DNA of 64,000 nucleotides from assembly GCA_963780655.1 (NCBI GenBank), contig CAWACP010000003.1, positions 868,001-932,000 of the forward strand. The letters run 5' to 3'. The position numbers and the translations under genes are program-made. Positions 42,147 through 51,809 of the stretch are shown piece after piece. How positions within the stretch are numbered: the stretch's first letter is position 1; every line of letters starts with the position of its first letter. Source of the DNA: CAWACP01 sp963780655 (GTDB lineage: Bacteria > Acidobacteriota > Terriglobia > Bryobacterales > Bryobacteraceae). The notes below the pieces were generated by a model. It did no database searches and was not told the origin of the DNA. It worked only from the letters and a program-made list of their open reading frames with translations.

Positions 42147-44207
42147 CTATTGGTGAATCGGGCCGTGACCCTCGCGGGCAAGGCGAACGCGCGCGCCCTC
42201 GAGCTTCTTCTGCACTTTGGCCAGCTCCTCTTTATCGACGTCCGACGGAGCGCTCGTCTGCCATTCCTTCAGCGAGTTCTGCCACTGCAGCATGGCGTCG
42301 CGGATCTTGCCCTCGTGATAGTAGACATCGCCGAGGTGATCGTGCACGGTCGGATCGCGCGAGAGTTTCTGCAGCGCCCGGCGCAACTGCTCCTCCGCCT
42401 CAGGAAGCTTATTCATCTTGAAGTAAACCCATCCGAGGCTGTCCAGATAGGCGCCGTTGTACGGCTCCTGATCGAGCGCCTTGCTCACCAGTTGCTCGGC
42501 TTCGGGCAGGCGCATGTCCTGGTCGGCGAACATATAGCCCAGGTAGTTCAACGCCTGGGCATTATCGGGATCGAGCTCCAGGGCCTTGCGGAATTCCGCC
42601 TCGGCGGCATCGTATTTTTTCAGCCGCTCGTACATGGCGCCGCGCAGGAAGAAAATATTCTCGCGGTCTTCCCTGCTGGCCGACAATTTCTCGGCCTGAT
42701 CGAGCGCCTTAGCCATCTCGGTGAAATCTTTTCCGCGCTCTTCCACCTGGGCCAGAGTCATCCAGGTCTCACGGTCTTCCTTGGCGGCCAGCATCTTCTT
42801 CGCTTCAGCCATGGCCTGTTCGTAGTGGCCAAGGTCGGCTTCGAGTAACGCGTGCTCCGCCTGAATGGCGCGGTCGCTGGGATATTTTGTCAGGGCCGAG
42901 TCGGCGGCCTGCTCGGCTTTGCCGTACTCCTTCGCGGCTTCCCATGTCTCGACGATGTCGGCGACAGTACGGGGAGCCAGGTCGGGATCCAACTGCGCCA
43001 GTTCCTGCCAGGCTCCGACGGCTTCCGCGTACTGCTCGTTGGTGCGATAGAGCGTTCCCAGCCGGTCCAGCAGCGACGCGCGTCCCTGCCGTTGCGCGTC
43101 GGCATAGGATGTCTTCTCGGTATCGGCCAGAATCTGCTTCAGCAACGCGATTGCTTCCGGCAGCTTGTTCTGGGCCACCAGCAGGCTGACGTCGTTGTAG
43201 CGGACGTCGATGTTATCCGGGCTGGGGTCCATCTGGTGGGCCTTCGCCGAAGCCTCTTCGGCCTTTGCGTACTGGTGCTGCTGGCGGTAGATCTGGGAAA
43301 TCTGGAGCTCGGATTTGACGTCCTTCGGGTCGGCCGCCACCAGGTCGGCGTAAATCTTGAGAGCGGCATCGTACTGTTCCGCTTCAATGAGGTCCTGCGC
43401 GAGCCCGCGCTTCAGATCGGCATTCTCGGGCGCCAGTTCGACGGCCTTCTTCAGGGTCTCCGCGGCCAGCGCGTACTCCCTCATCTGCTCATAGGCTTCG
43501 GCCAGCGTAGCGAAGCTGCTGGGACTCGGGTCGTGCTCGGTCACCTTGCGAAGCAGATCGGTCGCCTGTTTCGTCTGGCCCATGTCCGTGTAAACCATGG
43601 CCAGCAACGTCAGCGCATCCTCGTTATCGGGGTCGAGTTTCAGCGCGGCTTTCAGGGCCCTTTCGGCTTCCGGAGAGTTCTGGGCCACCTTATCCAGCTT
43701 GCCAAGCATGACCCACGACTCCGTATCGGAAGGGTCCAGCTCAGTGATCTTCTCGTATTGCTCGATAGCCTTCTTCAGCATGGTCTCGTCGATTCGATTC
43801 TGCTGAGATTCGCCGATCAACCGCGAGTAGATGCGCGCCAGGATGCGGCGAGCATTGATGTCGTTCGGATTCTGCTTCAGGATGCCCTCGGCCTCGACGA
43901 CGGCGTCGCGCAGCCGGCCCGACTGTATGTACAGATCCGATAACTCCTCCGCAATGAACGTTGCGCCGGGATCTTCCTTCATCGCCTCCCGGTAGTTGTC
44001 CACGGCCTTGGTGAAGTAGTCGCCGCGGTTACCGAACGCGCCGGCGAGCTCCGAATAAAGGTGCCCGAGCGAATAGTGATAATACGCGGAGGCTTTTGCG
44101 TCGCCGGACCCGGCCGGAGCGGCGGCACTGGCGGCGGGCGCATTCTGGGCAGATGCAACCCCCGCTAAACACAAGAAAACACCACCGGCGGCTGAAAGTA
44201 CGCGCAT
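42147..44207 (-). CDS. Secreted TPR-repeat protein
   Basis: A 686-residue protein with signal peptide (MRVLSAAGGVFLCLAGVASA) and then about sixteen TPR units (from near residue 40), for example YDAAEAEFRKALELDPDNAQ and AIEQYEKITELDPSDTESW. It is probably periplasmic or attached to the outer membrane and serves as an interaction scaffold. No enzymatic domain is seen. It is divergent from miaA and has no cotranscribed gene nearby. Confidence 0.88.
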   Translation of the reverse strand: MRVLSAAGGVFLCLAGVASAQNAPAASAAAPAGSGDAKASAYYHYSLGHLYSELAGAFGNRGDYFTKAVDNYREAMKEDPGATFIAEELSDLYIQSGRLRDAVVEAEGILKQNPNDINARRILARIYSRLIGESQQNRIDETMLKKAIEQYEKITELDPSDTESWVMLGKLDKVAQNSPEAERALKAALKLDPDNEDALTLLAMVYTDMGQTKQATDLLRKVTEHDPSPSSFATLAEAYEQMREYALAAETLKKAVELAPENADLKRGLAQDLIEAEQYDAALKIYADLVAADPKDVKSELQISQIYRQQHQYAKAEEASAKAHQMDPSPDNIDVRYNDVSLLVAQNKLPEAIALLKQILADTEKTSYADAQRQGRASLLDRLGTLYRTNEQYAEAVGAWQELAQLDPDLAPRTVADIVETWEAAKEYGKAEQAADSALTKYPSDRAIQAEHALLEADLGHYEQAMAEAKKMLAAKEDRETWMTLAQVEERGKDFTEMAKALDQAEKLSASREDRENIFFLRGAMYERLKKYDAAEAEFRKALELDPDNAQALNYLGYMFADQDMRLPEAEQLVSKALDQEPYNGAYLDSLGWVYFKMNKLPEAEEQLRRALQKLSRDPTVHDHLGDVYYHEGKIRDAMLQWQNSLKEWQTSAPSDVDKEELAKVQKKLEGARVRLAREGHGPIHQ

Positions 44208-44363
44208 TGAACTGAAAATCCTCTCTTCTGGTGCCCTGGATGCAATAGGCGGGCCGTGGACTCGTCCGATTATACAGCGCCCTCGATTAGCGGACGCTTG
44301 CCCGGCGCCTACCGTTACCTGAAGTCGTACGAGTACCGTCCCGCCCCGCTAACATCAGGTTAG

Positions 44364-45290
44364 ATGCGCGAGAAGGCGCTGGCGATTGTAGCAGGACCGA
44401 CCGGTTCGGGAAAGAGCGAACTCGCGCTGGCGATTGCGGGGACGCTCGGAGGCGAGATCGTCAACTGCGACTCGGTGCAGGTTTACCGGAATTTCGACAT
44501 CGGCACGGCTAAGTTGGCCGAGTCGCACCGCCGCGGTATTGCCCATCATTTGATGGACATCGCCGAGCCCGAAGAGCTGTTCACGGCGGGCGACTACCTG
44601 CGGCTGGGACGCGCCGCCATCGCCGCGATCTCCGAACGCCGACGCCTGCCGGTGGTGGCCGGCGGCACCGGTTTTTATCTGCGCGCCCTCACCGACGGCC
44701 TGTTTTCAGGACCGGAGAGGGACGAAGCCGTCCGGGAGACGCTCGCCGGGCGCGAACGTCGGCAGCCGGGGATCCTTCACCGGTTCCTGCGCCGTCTGGA
44801 TCCGGCCGCCGCGGGAAGGATTCACGCAAGGGATGTGCAGAAGCTGATCCGGGCGATCGAGGTTTGCCTGATCGGGCGGACTCCGATTACCGAACAATTG
44901 AGCGCTGGCCGCCATCCTCTGACCGGGTATCGGATTGTCAGGATCGGATTGAACCCTCCGCGCGCCGATTTGTACGCGCGGCTCGATGAGCGCTGCCGGC
45001 AGATGTTCGAGAGTGGCCTGCTGGAAGAGGTGCGGTCGCTCCTGGCGCGCGGCGTTCCGCGCACGGCGAAACCGTTCGAATCGCTGGGGTACAAAGAGGC
45101 GCTGGCGGCGGTGGAAGGGCGAATGTCGCTGCCGGAGGCGATCACAGCAGCACAGATCGACACGCGCCATTACGCCAAACGCCAGCTGACCTGGTTCCGG
45201 CGAGACAAGGACATGTGCTGGCTGGAGGGATTCGGCTCGGAGCCGGCAATTCAGCAGCGGGCGCTGGAACTGGTCCGACAAATCTGCTGA
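44364..45290 (+). CDS. miaA: tRNA dimethylallyltransferase
   Basis: A 308-residue enzyme adding an isopentenyl group to A37 of tRNAs that read codons starting with U. The P-loop GPTGSGKSELA is at residues 10-20, followed by DSVQVYRNFDIGTAK, HHLMDIAEPEE and the DVQKLIRAIEV and QIDTRHYAKRQLTWFR motifs. Length is typical. The start is ATG 44364. It is transcribed toward the VWFA genes, with about 108 bases between. Confidence 0.96.
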   Translation: MREKALAIVAGPTGSGKSELALAIAGTLGGEIVNCDSVQVYRNFDIGTAKLAESHRRGIAHHLMDIAEPEELFTAGDYLRLGRAAIAAISERRRLPVVAGGTGFYLRALTDGLFSGPERDEAVRETLAGRERRQPGILHRFLRRLDPAAAGRIHARDVQKLIRAIEVCLIGRTPITEQLSAGRHPLTGYRIVRIGLNPPRADLYARLDERCRQMFESGLLEEVRSLLARGVPRTAKPFESLGYKEALAAVEGRMSLPEAITAAQIDTRHYAKRQLTWFRRDKDMCWLEGFGSEPAIQQRALELVRQIC

Positions 45291-45398
45291 AACTGGAATG
45301 GCTCGCGTTCACGTCGAGTAAACAGGCGCGCGACCGGCGGCGGCCATCATTCACGCGGCGCTCACCGCGGCAGCGATACTGATAAAACAGGAGGCGTC

Positions 45399-48300
45399 AT
45401 GTACTCCTCTGGCTTGCGCGGCGTTTTTGTCGCGCTGCTTTTTTCCTGCCTGGCCATTGGCCAGGAACCCACTTTCAAAGCCGAAACGAACGTCGTGCTC
45501 GTCCCCGTGGTGGTGCGCGGTCGCGACGGGAATGCCGTCGGAAATCTGCACAAAGAAGATTTTCAGCTCTTCGATAAAGGAAAAGCGCAGGCAATTACGC
45601 AGTTTTCCGTCGAGCAGATCGGCGCGAAGGTAGCCGAGGATCGAAGCGTGGCGGCGGTCGCCGGCGAGAGCAAGGCCGCGCCGGCGGTGATCCCGGAACA
45701 CTACGTTGCGCTGGTATTCGACGACCTGCACGTCTGGCTCGGGCCGAACGATCCGCCGCCCGGCTGGATGAGTCCCGGCGATGTGATCTATCTTCATAAG
45801 GCCGGCTGGAAATATGTTAACTCGCTGAGTCCTGGGGACAGGATCGCGATCTACACGACATCGGGGCAGCTCGTGGTTGACTACACCTCGGATCGGGCCA
45901 AACTGCAGCAGGTTCTGGGCAGGCCGAACGTCGGACAGCCGAAGCTGCCGACCATCGACGATATGCCGAGCGCACTTCGCGGCCCAGGGTCGCCCACCCC
46001 TTCGGCCGACCGGCTGGAGAGCGAGCGGCAGGCCCGAGCTCTGCTGCACCTCCTGCAGGCGGTGATCGGCCGCATGGATCACCTGCCGGGCCAGCGCACG
46101 CTGGTCCTCATGTCGCCGGGCATGGCGTTGCGCGCGGACCCGTTTTACGACCTGACACCCGACACCATGGAGCTGATCAACCGGGCCATTCGCTCGCGCG
46201 TGGTGGTGGAGAGCCTGGATGCACGGGGGCTCTATCCCGCCGGCGATTATCCGATGCAGGAGTTCATGGCGCGGATGGCGGATGGAACGGGCGGCCGGTT
46301 CATTACCGACACGAACGATATGGACGGAGCGGTGCATAAGCTGGCCGCAACGCCGAAGTACATTTATGTTCTGGGATTCTCCCCTGCGTCGCTCAGACGG
46401 GAAGGCCGTTTCCACGAACTGAGGGTGAAGCTGCGGGACGGGCATGGGCTGCAACTGGAAGCGCGCAAGGGTTACTGGGAGCCGAATGCAAAGGCGGGGT
46501 CGGGCGAGGCGCCCTCCGCAGGCCGGGGGCCTGCCCCACACACCCCACAGGTGAGCGAAACAGAGACGAAGCAGATTGCCCAGGCGATCGGCGCCGAGGG
46601 CGCGAAGTTTAAAGCCGAGACGAACGTGGTGCTCGTCCCCGTGGTGGTGCGCGACAAGGACGGGAAAGCGGTCGCGAATCTCACCAGAGACGACTTTCAG
46701 CTCTCCGATAACGGCAAGCCGCGGGAGATTAACGGCTTTACCGTGGAACGATCAGGCACGCGCGTGGCGAGGGAGAGGTCCGTAACCACGGCCCGAGAGA
46801 AGAGCGGCGCGGCGGAGATGGTGATCCCGGACCACTTCATCGTCTACGTGTTCGAGGACCGCACGTTCGCCCGCCCCGATATTCTGGCCTGGGTCCGCGA
46901 TGCCGCCATGCGGCACATGGCAACGCTCCAGCCGGGCGATCGCGTGGCAGTTATCACGGGTACCTGCACCGTGAATCTCGATTTCACGGACGACCGGGCA
47001 AAGCTCGAGGCCGCGATCTCGAAGCTGCAGTACAAAGCGCACTCGATCTGCAACGATCCGCCGCGGACCGAGCGCATCGATCCGCTGCTGAGGGCTATTC
47101 GGCGGCTCTCGTTTCTGCCCGGCCAGCGATCCATCGTGTACGTCTCCGGGGATCTGAGCGTCGATCCGTATTACCTCCAGCAGGTGACGGATCTTGCGGT
47201 CCACTCGCAGGTGGTCATCAACACCCTCAATTCGGGGGGTCTTCCGGACGGCGCGCCTTCCGAACCCGCGTCGCCTCAGTCCACGGCCGAGCAAATGGCG
47301 GCAAATCAGGGAAACCTCGGGGTCAGCGCTCTGGCCTATGGCACCGGCGGCACTCTTGTCGAGAACACCAACGATGCCGATTCCGCGTATCGCCGGCTCG
47401 CGACGCCGGACTGGGTGTACGTGCTGAGCTTCACGCCCGAGGAGGACGCCGACAAACGAGCATTCCATCACCTCAAGGTCGGGCTGAAGGATCGGCGCGG
47501 CTTCACGCTGCAGGCGCGCCGAGGGTATTACACGGGAACACAGCCGGAGGTGGAGGCGGCAGAGACGGTCGGGGCGCCCGCGGCAGGCCGGGTTGCTTCT
47601 CAACCACCGCAGGTGAGCGCGGCTGAGAGCAACGAGATTGCTTCGGCCATTGGGGCGGCGGAAATATCAACGACGAACGAGCCTGTCAGCTTCCGGGCGC
47701 AGACCAACCTCGTCGAGGTTCCGGTGGTGGTGCGCGATCGCGAAGGGCATGCCGTCGGGAATCTGCGCCGGGAGGACTTCCACCTCTCCGATAAAGGCGC
47801 GAAGCAGGAGATTGCGAAGTTCCGCGTGGAGACGTCGTCCGGCGTTGCTGCGACCTCTGCCGAGAGCAAGTCGCCGTCCGCAGGCGCGCCGGGTCCGGCT
47901 AACCTGCCCGCTTCGACGCCCGATCACTACATCGCTTTTCTGTTCGACGATCTGCACATCCAGACGGCGGATCTGCCGCAGGTGCGCGACGCTGTTCGCA
48001 AGTACATCGCTTCCTCACTACAGCCGGGCGATCGGGCGGCGCTCTACACCACATCGGGCCGTGTCACGGTGGATTTCACCACGGACGCGGGTGCGCTTGA
48101 TGCGGCGCTGCTGAAGATCCGTCCCAGTCCGCTCACGTCCTCGTCGCTTCGCTATTGCATGTACATCAGCTATTTTCAGGCTGTCCAGGTGGAGCAGCAG
48201 GTTTCGCTTCATCCCACCGCCGATGACGTGTCACGCAGTTCCGCGCTGAAGGCCGCGGTGTTTGACGTCGGCCGCTGTCTCAAGACTCCCGACGCCTTCA

Positions 48301-49289
48301 ATATTGCGGTTCGCGAAATCAACGACTCGTTCATGAACGGGAAGCAGGAGACGCGCGCGGCTCTGGCGGCTCTTCGGGCGGTGGTGCGGCACATGGCCGC
48401 GCTCCCGGGGAAGCGGACCATCATCCTGGCGTCGCCGGGTTTCTTTGTCTCGCCAGAGCTGCAGGACCAGAGCTCCGACCTGATCTCGCAGGCGATTCGC
48501 GCCAATGTACTCGTCAACAGCATAAGTGCTCGCGGCGTCTGGACCAGTCCCGTTTACGATGTCGACCAGAAGGGGGCGGCCCCGCCACCCGACGTGATCA
48601 CCTTCAAAAACATGGAGGGCGGCGTGAACGATGACGAGCTCATCGCGCTGGCCGAAGGCACCGGCGGAACGGCGAACTTCAACAACGATTTCGCGGGCGG
48701 CGTCCGGAAGGCGGCAGCCGCGCCGGAATACATGTACGTGCTGGCGTTCGAGCCGAAGGACCTGAAATTCGACGGCAGCTTTCATGCGCTGAAGGTGACG
48801 GTCAGCTCCCGCGATAAACTGAGCCTGCTGGCGCGGCGCGGCTACTGGGCGCCCAAACAGGCCCAGGATGCATCGGGTGCGGCGAAAAAGGAGATTGAAG
48901 ACGCGGTGTTCTCGCGCGACGAGATTCATGACCTCCCGGTGGACATGCACACTCAGGTTGTGAAGGCCGCGACGGGCGAGAAGCTCAGCGTGCTCACCAC
49001 CGTCGATCTGAAGCTGATGCACTTCCGCAAGGCAGACGACCGCAATCGCAACGACGTAACCATCGTGGCGACGCTTTTCGATCCGAACGGGAATTTCATC
49101 GCGGGCACGCAGAAGGTGCTGCAGCTTCGGCTACGCGATCAGACCGTGCAGGCTCTGGCACAGCGGCCGCCGGTCACTATTTCGACGGATTTCGACGTGA
49201 AGCCCGGCGGGTATCTGGTGCGGCTGGTGGCGCGCGATGCCGAAGGCCAGCAGCTCACCACGGAAAACGCGGCGGTGCAGGTTCAATAA
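45399..49289 (+). CDS. Triple VWFA-related protein
   Basis: A 1296-residue secreted protein with a signal peptide (MYSSGLRGVFVALLFSCLAI). It has three tandem copies of the Acidobacterial VWFA-related unit. Each has an Ig-like entry (TNVVLVPVVVR, then LHKEDFQLFDKGK or similar) at about residues 26, 403 and 765, and a von Willebrand A-like domain with FDDLH and YTTSG motifs. A C-terminal beta domain ends near 1296. The usual DxSxS metal site is altered to FDDLH, so metal adhesion is uncertain. Unit 3 has extra insertions. The joint between units 1 and 2 (46502-46539) is a repeat fragment. SD: AGGAGG 4 bases upstream of ATG 45399. Confidence 0.9.
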   Translation: MYSSGLRGVFVALLFSCLAIGQEPTFKAETNVVLVPVVVRGRDGNAVGNLHKEDFQLFDKGKAQAITQFSVEQIGAKVAEDRSVAAVAGESKAAPAVIPEHYVALVFDDLHVWLGPNDPPPGWMSPGDVIYLHKAGWKYVNSLSPGDRIAIYTTSGQLVVDYTSDRAKLQQVLGRPNVGQPKLPTIDDMPSALRGPGSPTPSADRLESERQARALLHLLQAVIGRMDHLPGQRTLVLMSPGMALRADPFYDLTPDTMELINRAIRSRVVVESLDARGLYPAGDYPMQEFMARMADGTGGRFITDTNDMDGAVHKLAATPKYIYVLGFSPASLRREGRFHELRVKLRDGHGLQLEARKGYWEPNAKAGSGEAPSAGRGPAPHTPQVSETETKQIAQAIGAEGAKFKAETNVVLVPVVVRDKDGKAVANLTRDDFQLSDNGKPREINGFTVERSGTRVARERSVTTAREKSGAAEMVIPDHFIVYVFEDRTFARPDILAWVRDAAMRHMATLQPGDRVAVITGTCTVNLDFTDDRAKLEAAISKLQYKAHSICNDPPRTERIDPLLRAIRRLSFLPGQRSIVYVSGDLSVDPYYLQQVTDLAVHSQVVINTLNSGGLPDGAPSEPASPQSTAEQMAANQGNLGVSALAYGTGGTLVENTNDADSAYRRLATPDWVYVLSFTPEEDADKRAFHHLKVGLKDRRGFTLQARRGYYTGTQPEVEAAETVGAPAAGRVASQPPQVSAAESNEIASAIGAAEISTTNEPVSFRAQTNLVEVPVVVRDREGHAVGNLRREDFHLSDKGAKQEIAKFRVETSSGVAATSAESKSPSAGAPGPANLPASTPDHYIAFLFDDLHIQTADLPQVRDAVRKYIASSLQPGDRAALYTTSGRVTVDFTTDAGALDAALLKIRPSPLTSSSLRYCMYISYFQAVQVEQQVSLHPTADDVSRSSALKAAVFDVGRCLKTPDAFNIAVREINDSFMNGKQETRAALAALRAVVRHMAALPGKRTIILASPGFFVSPELQDQSSDLISQAIRANVLVNSISARGVWTSPVYDVDQKGAAPPPDVITFKNMEGGVNDDELIALAEGTGGTANFNNDFAGGVRKAAAAPEYMYVLAFEPKDLKFDGSFHALKVTVSSRDKLSLLARRGYWAPKQAQDASGAAKKEIEDAVFSRDEIHDLPVDMHTQVVKAATGEKLSVLTTVDLKLMHFRKADDRNRNDVTIVATLFDPNGNFIAGTQKVLQLRLRDQTVQALAQRPPVTISTDFDVKPGGYLVRLVARDAEGQQLTTENAAVQVQ
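46502..46539. repeat. Family B repeat fragment inside the VWFA gene
   Basis: GCAGGCCGGGGGCCTGCCCC then AC matches the reverse complement of the left end of the element at 31219. It encodes AGRGPAPHT in the linker between VWFA units 1 and 2, in frame and without a stop. This is the only family B piece seen within a coding region here. Confidence 0.6.
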
Positions 49290-49291
49290 CT

Positions 49292-50320
49292 ATGCGCAGT
49301 ATTCTTTTTCTGACTCTGTTGGCGGTAACCGCCTCGGCCCAGGTGGACTCCGGCCAGACGTTCAAATCGGGCGTGACGCTGATTCAGGTCCCGGTGACCG
49401 TGCGCGACCATGATGGCCGCGCGGTGAGCAATCTGACGAAGGATGACTTCCAACTCTTCGACAACGGCAAGCGGCAGGACATCGTCAGCTTCGCGGTGGA
49501 GAATCCGGGGGCTCAGGCCGCGCCCGACCGATCCCTGCCATCGCCCGAAGGCGCAGCGGCGCAGCCGGCCGTGGATGTGCCCGCTCGCTTCATCGCGTAT
49601 TTCTTCGACGACCTCAGCATGAGGGGCAGCATCATAGATGTCCGCGAGGCGGCGTTGAAGCAGGTGGATGCGCTCGAGCCCGGCGATCGCGCGGCCGTCT
49701 TTACATCTTCGTCGTGTAAGGGCCTGCTGGACTTTACCAACGACAAGCAGAAGCTGCGGCAGGCTGTGGGACGGCTACAACCCGGCGCGATTCCGTTGTG
49801 CCGCGTGGCCCAGACGCAGAACCTCCAGTTGGAACTGTTGAGGGCCATCGTGGGGCGGATGGCCAACCTGCCGGCGCGGCGGGATATCATCCTGGTCTCG
49901 TCGGGATTTTATGTCGGACACGATCGTTCCGATGAAGAAGCCGCGCTGATCGACGCCGCAGTGCGCGCGAAAGTGACCATTGACGCCGTGGATGCCGGAG
50001 GTGGCGCGAACGTGTCACGGACTTATGGCAGCGACATGCAAGGACAACGCATGCAGATGGAGCAGCCGATGCAGGCGAGCGGCGCGAATCCGCTGATCCT
50101 GACCGAACTGGCTCACGGGACAGGCGGCGAATACGTCACCGGCAACGACTTCGCGCTGAACTTTCGAAGGTTAGCGACGCCGGACAGCCACTACGTGCTG
50201 GGCTTCGCCCCGACGGCCAACGATGGCCGCTTTCATAAGCTGAAAGTGCAACTCGGGAATGCGCGCAAGCTGACGGTGGAGTCACGTGCCGGGTATTATG
50301 CGCCGAAGACTGCCGAGTGA
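49292..50320 (+). CDS. VWFA-related protein, single unit
   Basis: A 342-residue secreted protein with a short signal peptide (MRSILFLTLLAVTASAQ). One VWFA-related unit: Ig-like entry (SGVTLIQVPVTVRDHDG and LTKDDFQLFDNGK) and VWA part with AYFFDDLSMRGSI, then ILTELAHGTGGEYV and YVLGFAP. It begins 2 bases after the triple protein and is clearly a paralogue of its units, so the pair is likely one transcript produced by tandem duplication. Confidence 0.9.
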   Translation: MRSILFLTLLAVTASAQVDSGQTFKSGVTLIQVPVTVRDHDGRAVSNLTKDDFQLFDNGKRQDIVSFAVENPGAQAAPDRSLPSPEGAAAQPAVDVPARFIAYFFDDLSMRGSIIDVREAALKQVDALEPGDRAAVFTSSSCKGLLDFTNDKQKLRQAVGRLQPGAIPLCRVAQTQNLQLELLRAIVGRMANLPARRDIILVSSGFYVGHDRSDEEAALIDAAVRAKVTIDAVDAGGGANVSRTYGSDMQGQRMQMEQPMQASGANPLILTELAHGTGGEYVTGNDFALNFRRLATPDSHYVLGFAPTANDGRFHKLKVQLGNARKLTVESRAGYYAPKTAE

Positions 50321-50378
50321 GTAGAACTTGCTGGCAGCTTATACTAAGTAACCTTAAATCAGAACTAAGAGGAAAACC

Positions 50379-50735
50379 TTAGGCCGCGTTCGCGCGCGGA
50401 GCCCTGTCGCGGGGCTTGTTGACGCACAGCATGTGCTCCGGCGTGAACTGAGCGTCGGACCAGCGGCAGGATTCATCCAGCCGAACGGCGACGAAGTAGC
50501 CCAGTTCCGGCTCCCACGTGCATGACTCGACAACTCCGCTAAGCTGTTGACCCTGCGTGACAAATGAGAGCCGCCGGCCCCGTTTTGCGCAGCCATCGAG
50601 CAGAAGCGTCACGGCATCGCTCGAGATCTCCTCGAGGTTCGCGGAGGCCTCATGTGTTCCGCCGAGGTTATCCTCGTAAGTGACGCTGATTAACTCGGAA
50701 CAAAGGCACGTAGATGTTACAAGGTACATACTCAC
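50379..50735 (-). CDS. PilZ-like domain protein
   Basis: A 118-residue protein with a beta-barrel pattern (ISVTYEDNLGGTHEASANLE, EISSDAVTLLL, GVVESCTWEPELGYFVAVRL) like short Acidobacterial PilZ-domain proteins. The classical c-di-GMP motif RxxxR...D/NxSxxG is not clearly present, so binding of c-di-GMP is doubtful. The start GTG 50735 or ATG 50729 is uncertain. It faces the alcohol dehydrogenase across a 97-base gap. Confidence 0.55.
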   Translation of the reverse strand: MSMYLVTSTCLCSELISVTYEDNLGGTHEASANLEEISSDAVTLLLDGCAKRGRRLSFVTQGQQLSGVVESCTWEPELGYFVAVRLDESCRWSDAQFTPEHMLCVNKPRDRAPRANAA

Positions 50736-50832
50736 CCAAAGAGTGCATTCGCGGCGCCAATTTACTCCTTCTTTCTTTCTTAGCGCCGATTTTCGTTGCG
50801 AAATCAGTTATCCAGTCTATCCTTTTGTAGGT

Positions 50833-51789
50833 ATGTTGTCTATCCATCTGGAGAGCGGCGTCGTCTCCACGCGCGCGGTCAGGCGGCCGGCGCGGCCTGA
50901 GGGATTCGCCACGATCCGGCTGCTTCTGGGCGGCATCTGCAATACCGATCTCGAGTTGCAGCGCGGCTACTACGGATTCGCCGGCACGCCGGGTCACGAA
51001 TTTGTGGGCGAAGTGGTGGAGGCCGACAATCGCCGACTGGTGGGGAGGCGAGTGGTTGGCGAAATCAACCTTGCCTGCGGCGCCTGCGAGTGGTGCGCGC
51101 GGGGCCTCGGACGACATTGCCCGAAGCGGACCGTGCTCGGGATCGTGAAGCATCCCGGCGCCTTCCGGGAGTTCCTCTTATTGCCTGAACGGAACCTGCA
51201 CGTGCTCCCCGAAGCGGTGCCCACCGAGCACGCCGTATTCACCGAGCCGCTTGCGGCAGCGTGCGAGATTCTCGATCAGGTCCGGATTCCGAAAGGCGCC
51301 GAGGTCGCCGTGCTGGGCGATGGAAAGCTCGGGTTGCTGGTCGCGCAGGTGTTACAGGCGCACGGCGCTCAGGTCCATCAGTGGGGCCGGCATCGCGAGA
51401 AGCTGCGGATCTCGGCCGCGGCCGGAGTAGCGACGGAACTGGCGCAAAGACGAATGCCGACGGCGGCATACGACTGGACCGTGGACGCGACCGGCTCGCC
51501 CGATGGCCTCGCCCAGGCTGTCCGGATGACACGGCCTCGCGGAACACTGGTTTTGAAATCCACCGTCCACGGACTGGTTCCGCTCGATTCCGCGCCGGTA
51601 ATTGTGAATGAGCTGACGCTGGTGGGATCGCGCTGTGGCCGCTTCGAGCCCGCGCTCAAGCTGCTGCGATCGGGCAGGGTGCGGGTGGACGGAATGATCT
51701 CCGATGAATTTCCACTGTCCCTGGCCGCCGACGCGTTCGCGCGAGCGGCCGGCAAGGGCGTCATGAAGGTGCTGCTCCGCGGCGCCTGA
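50833..51789 (+). CDS. Zinc-dependent medium-chain alcohol dehydrogenase-like
   Basis: A 318-residue MDR-family oxidoreductase. Catalytic zinc ligands are suggested by GGICNTDLELQRGYYGFAG and GHEFVGEVVE. The structural zinc lobe is CGACEWCARGLGRHC, and the Rossmann motif is VAVLGDGKLGLLVAQ. The substrate could be a sugar alcohol or threonine-like compound. The ATG 50833 start is used because the domain begins there; an upstream start (50680) would add 51 unrelated residues. Length is a little short for the family. Confidence 0.88.
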   Translation: MLSIHLESGVVSTRAVRRPARPEGFATIRLLLGGICNTDLELQRGYYGFAGTPGHEFVGEVVEADNRRLVGRRVVGEINLACGACEWCARGLGRHCPKRTVLGIVKHPGAFREFLLLPERNLHVLPEAVPTEHAVFTEPLAAACEILDQVRIPKGAEVAVLGDGKLGLLVAQVLQAHGAQVHQWGRHREKLRISAAAGVATELAQRRMPTAAYDWTVDATGSPDGLAQAVRMTRPRGTLVLKSTVHGLVPLDSAPVIVNELTLVGSRCGRFEPALKLLRSGRVRVDGMISDEFPLSLAADAFARAAGKGVMKVLLRGA

Positions 51790-51809
51790 GGATGGTTTCC
51801 GCAGCGGCC

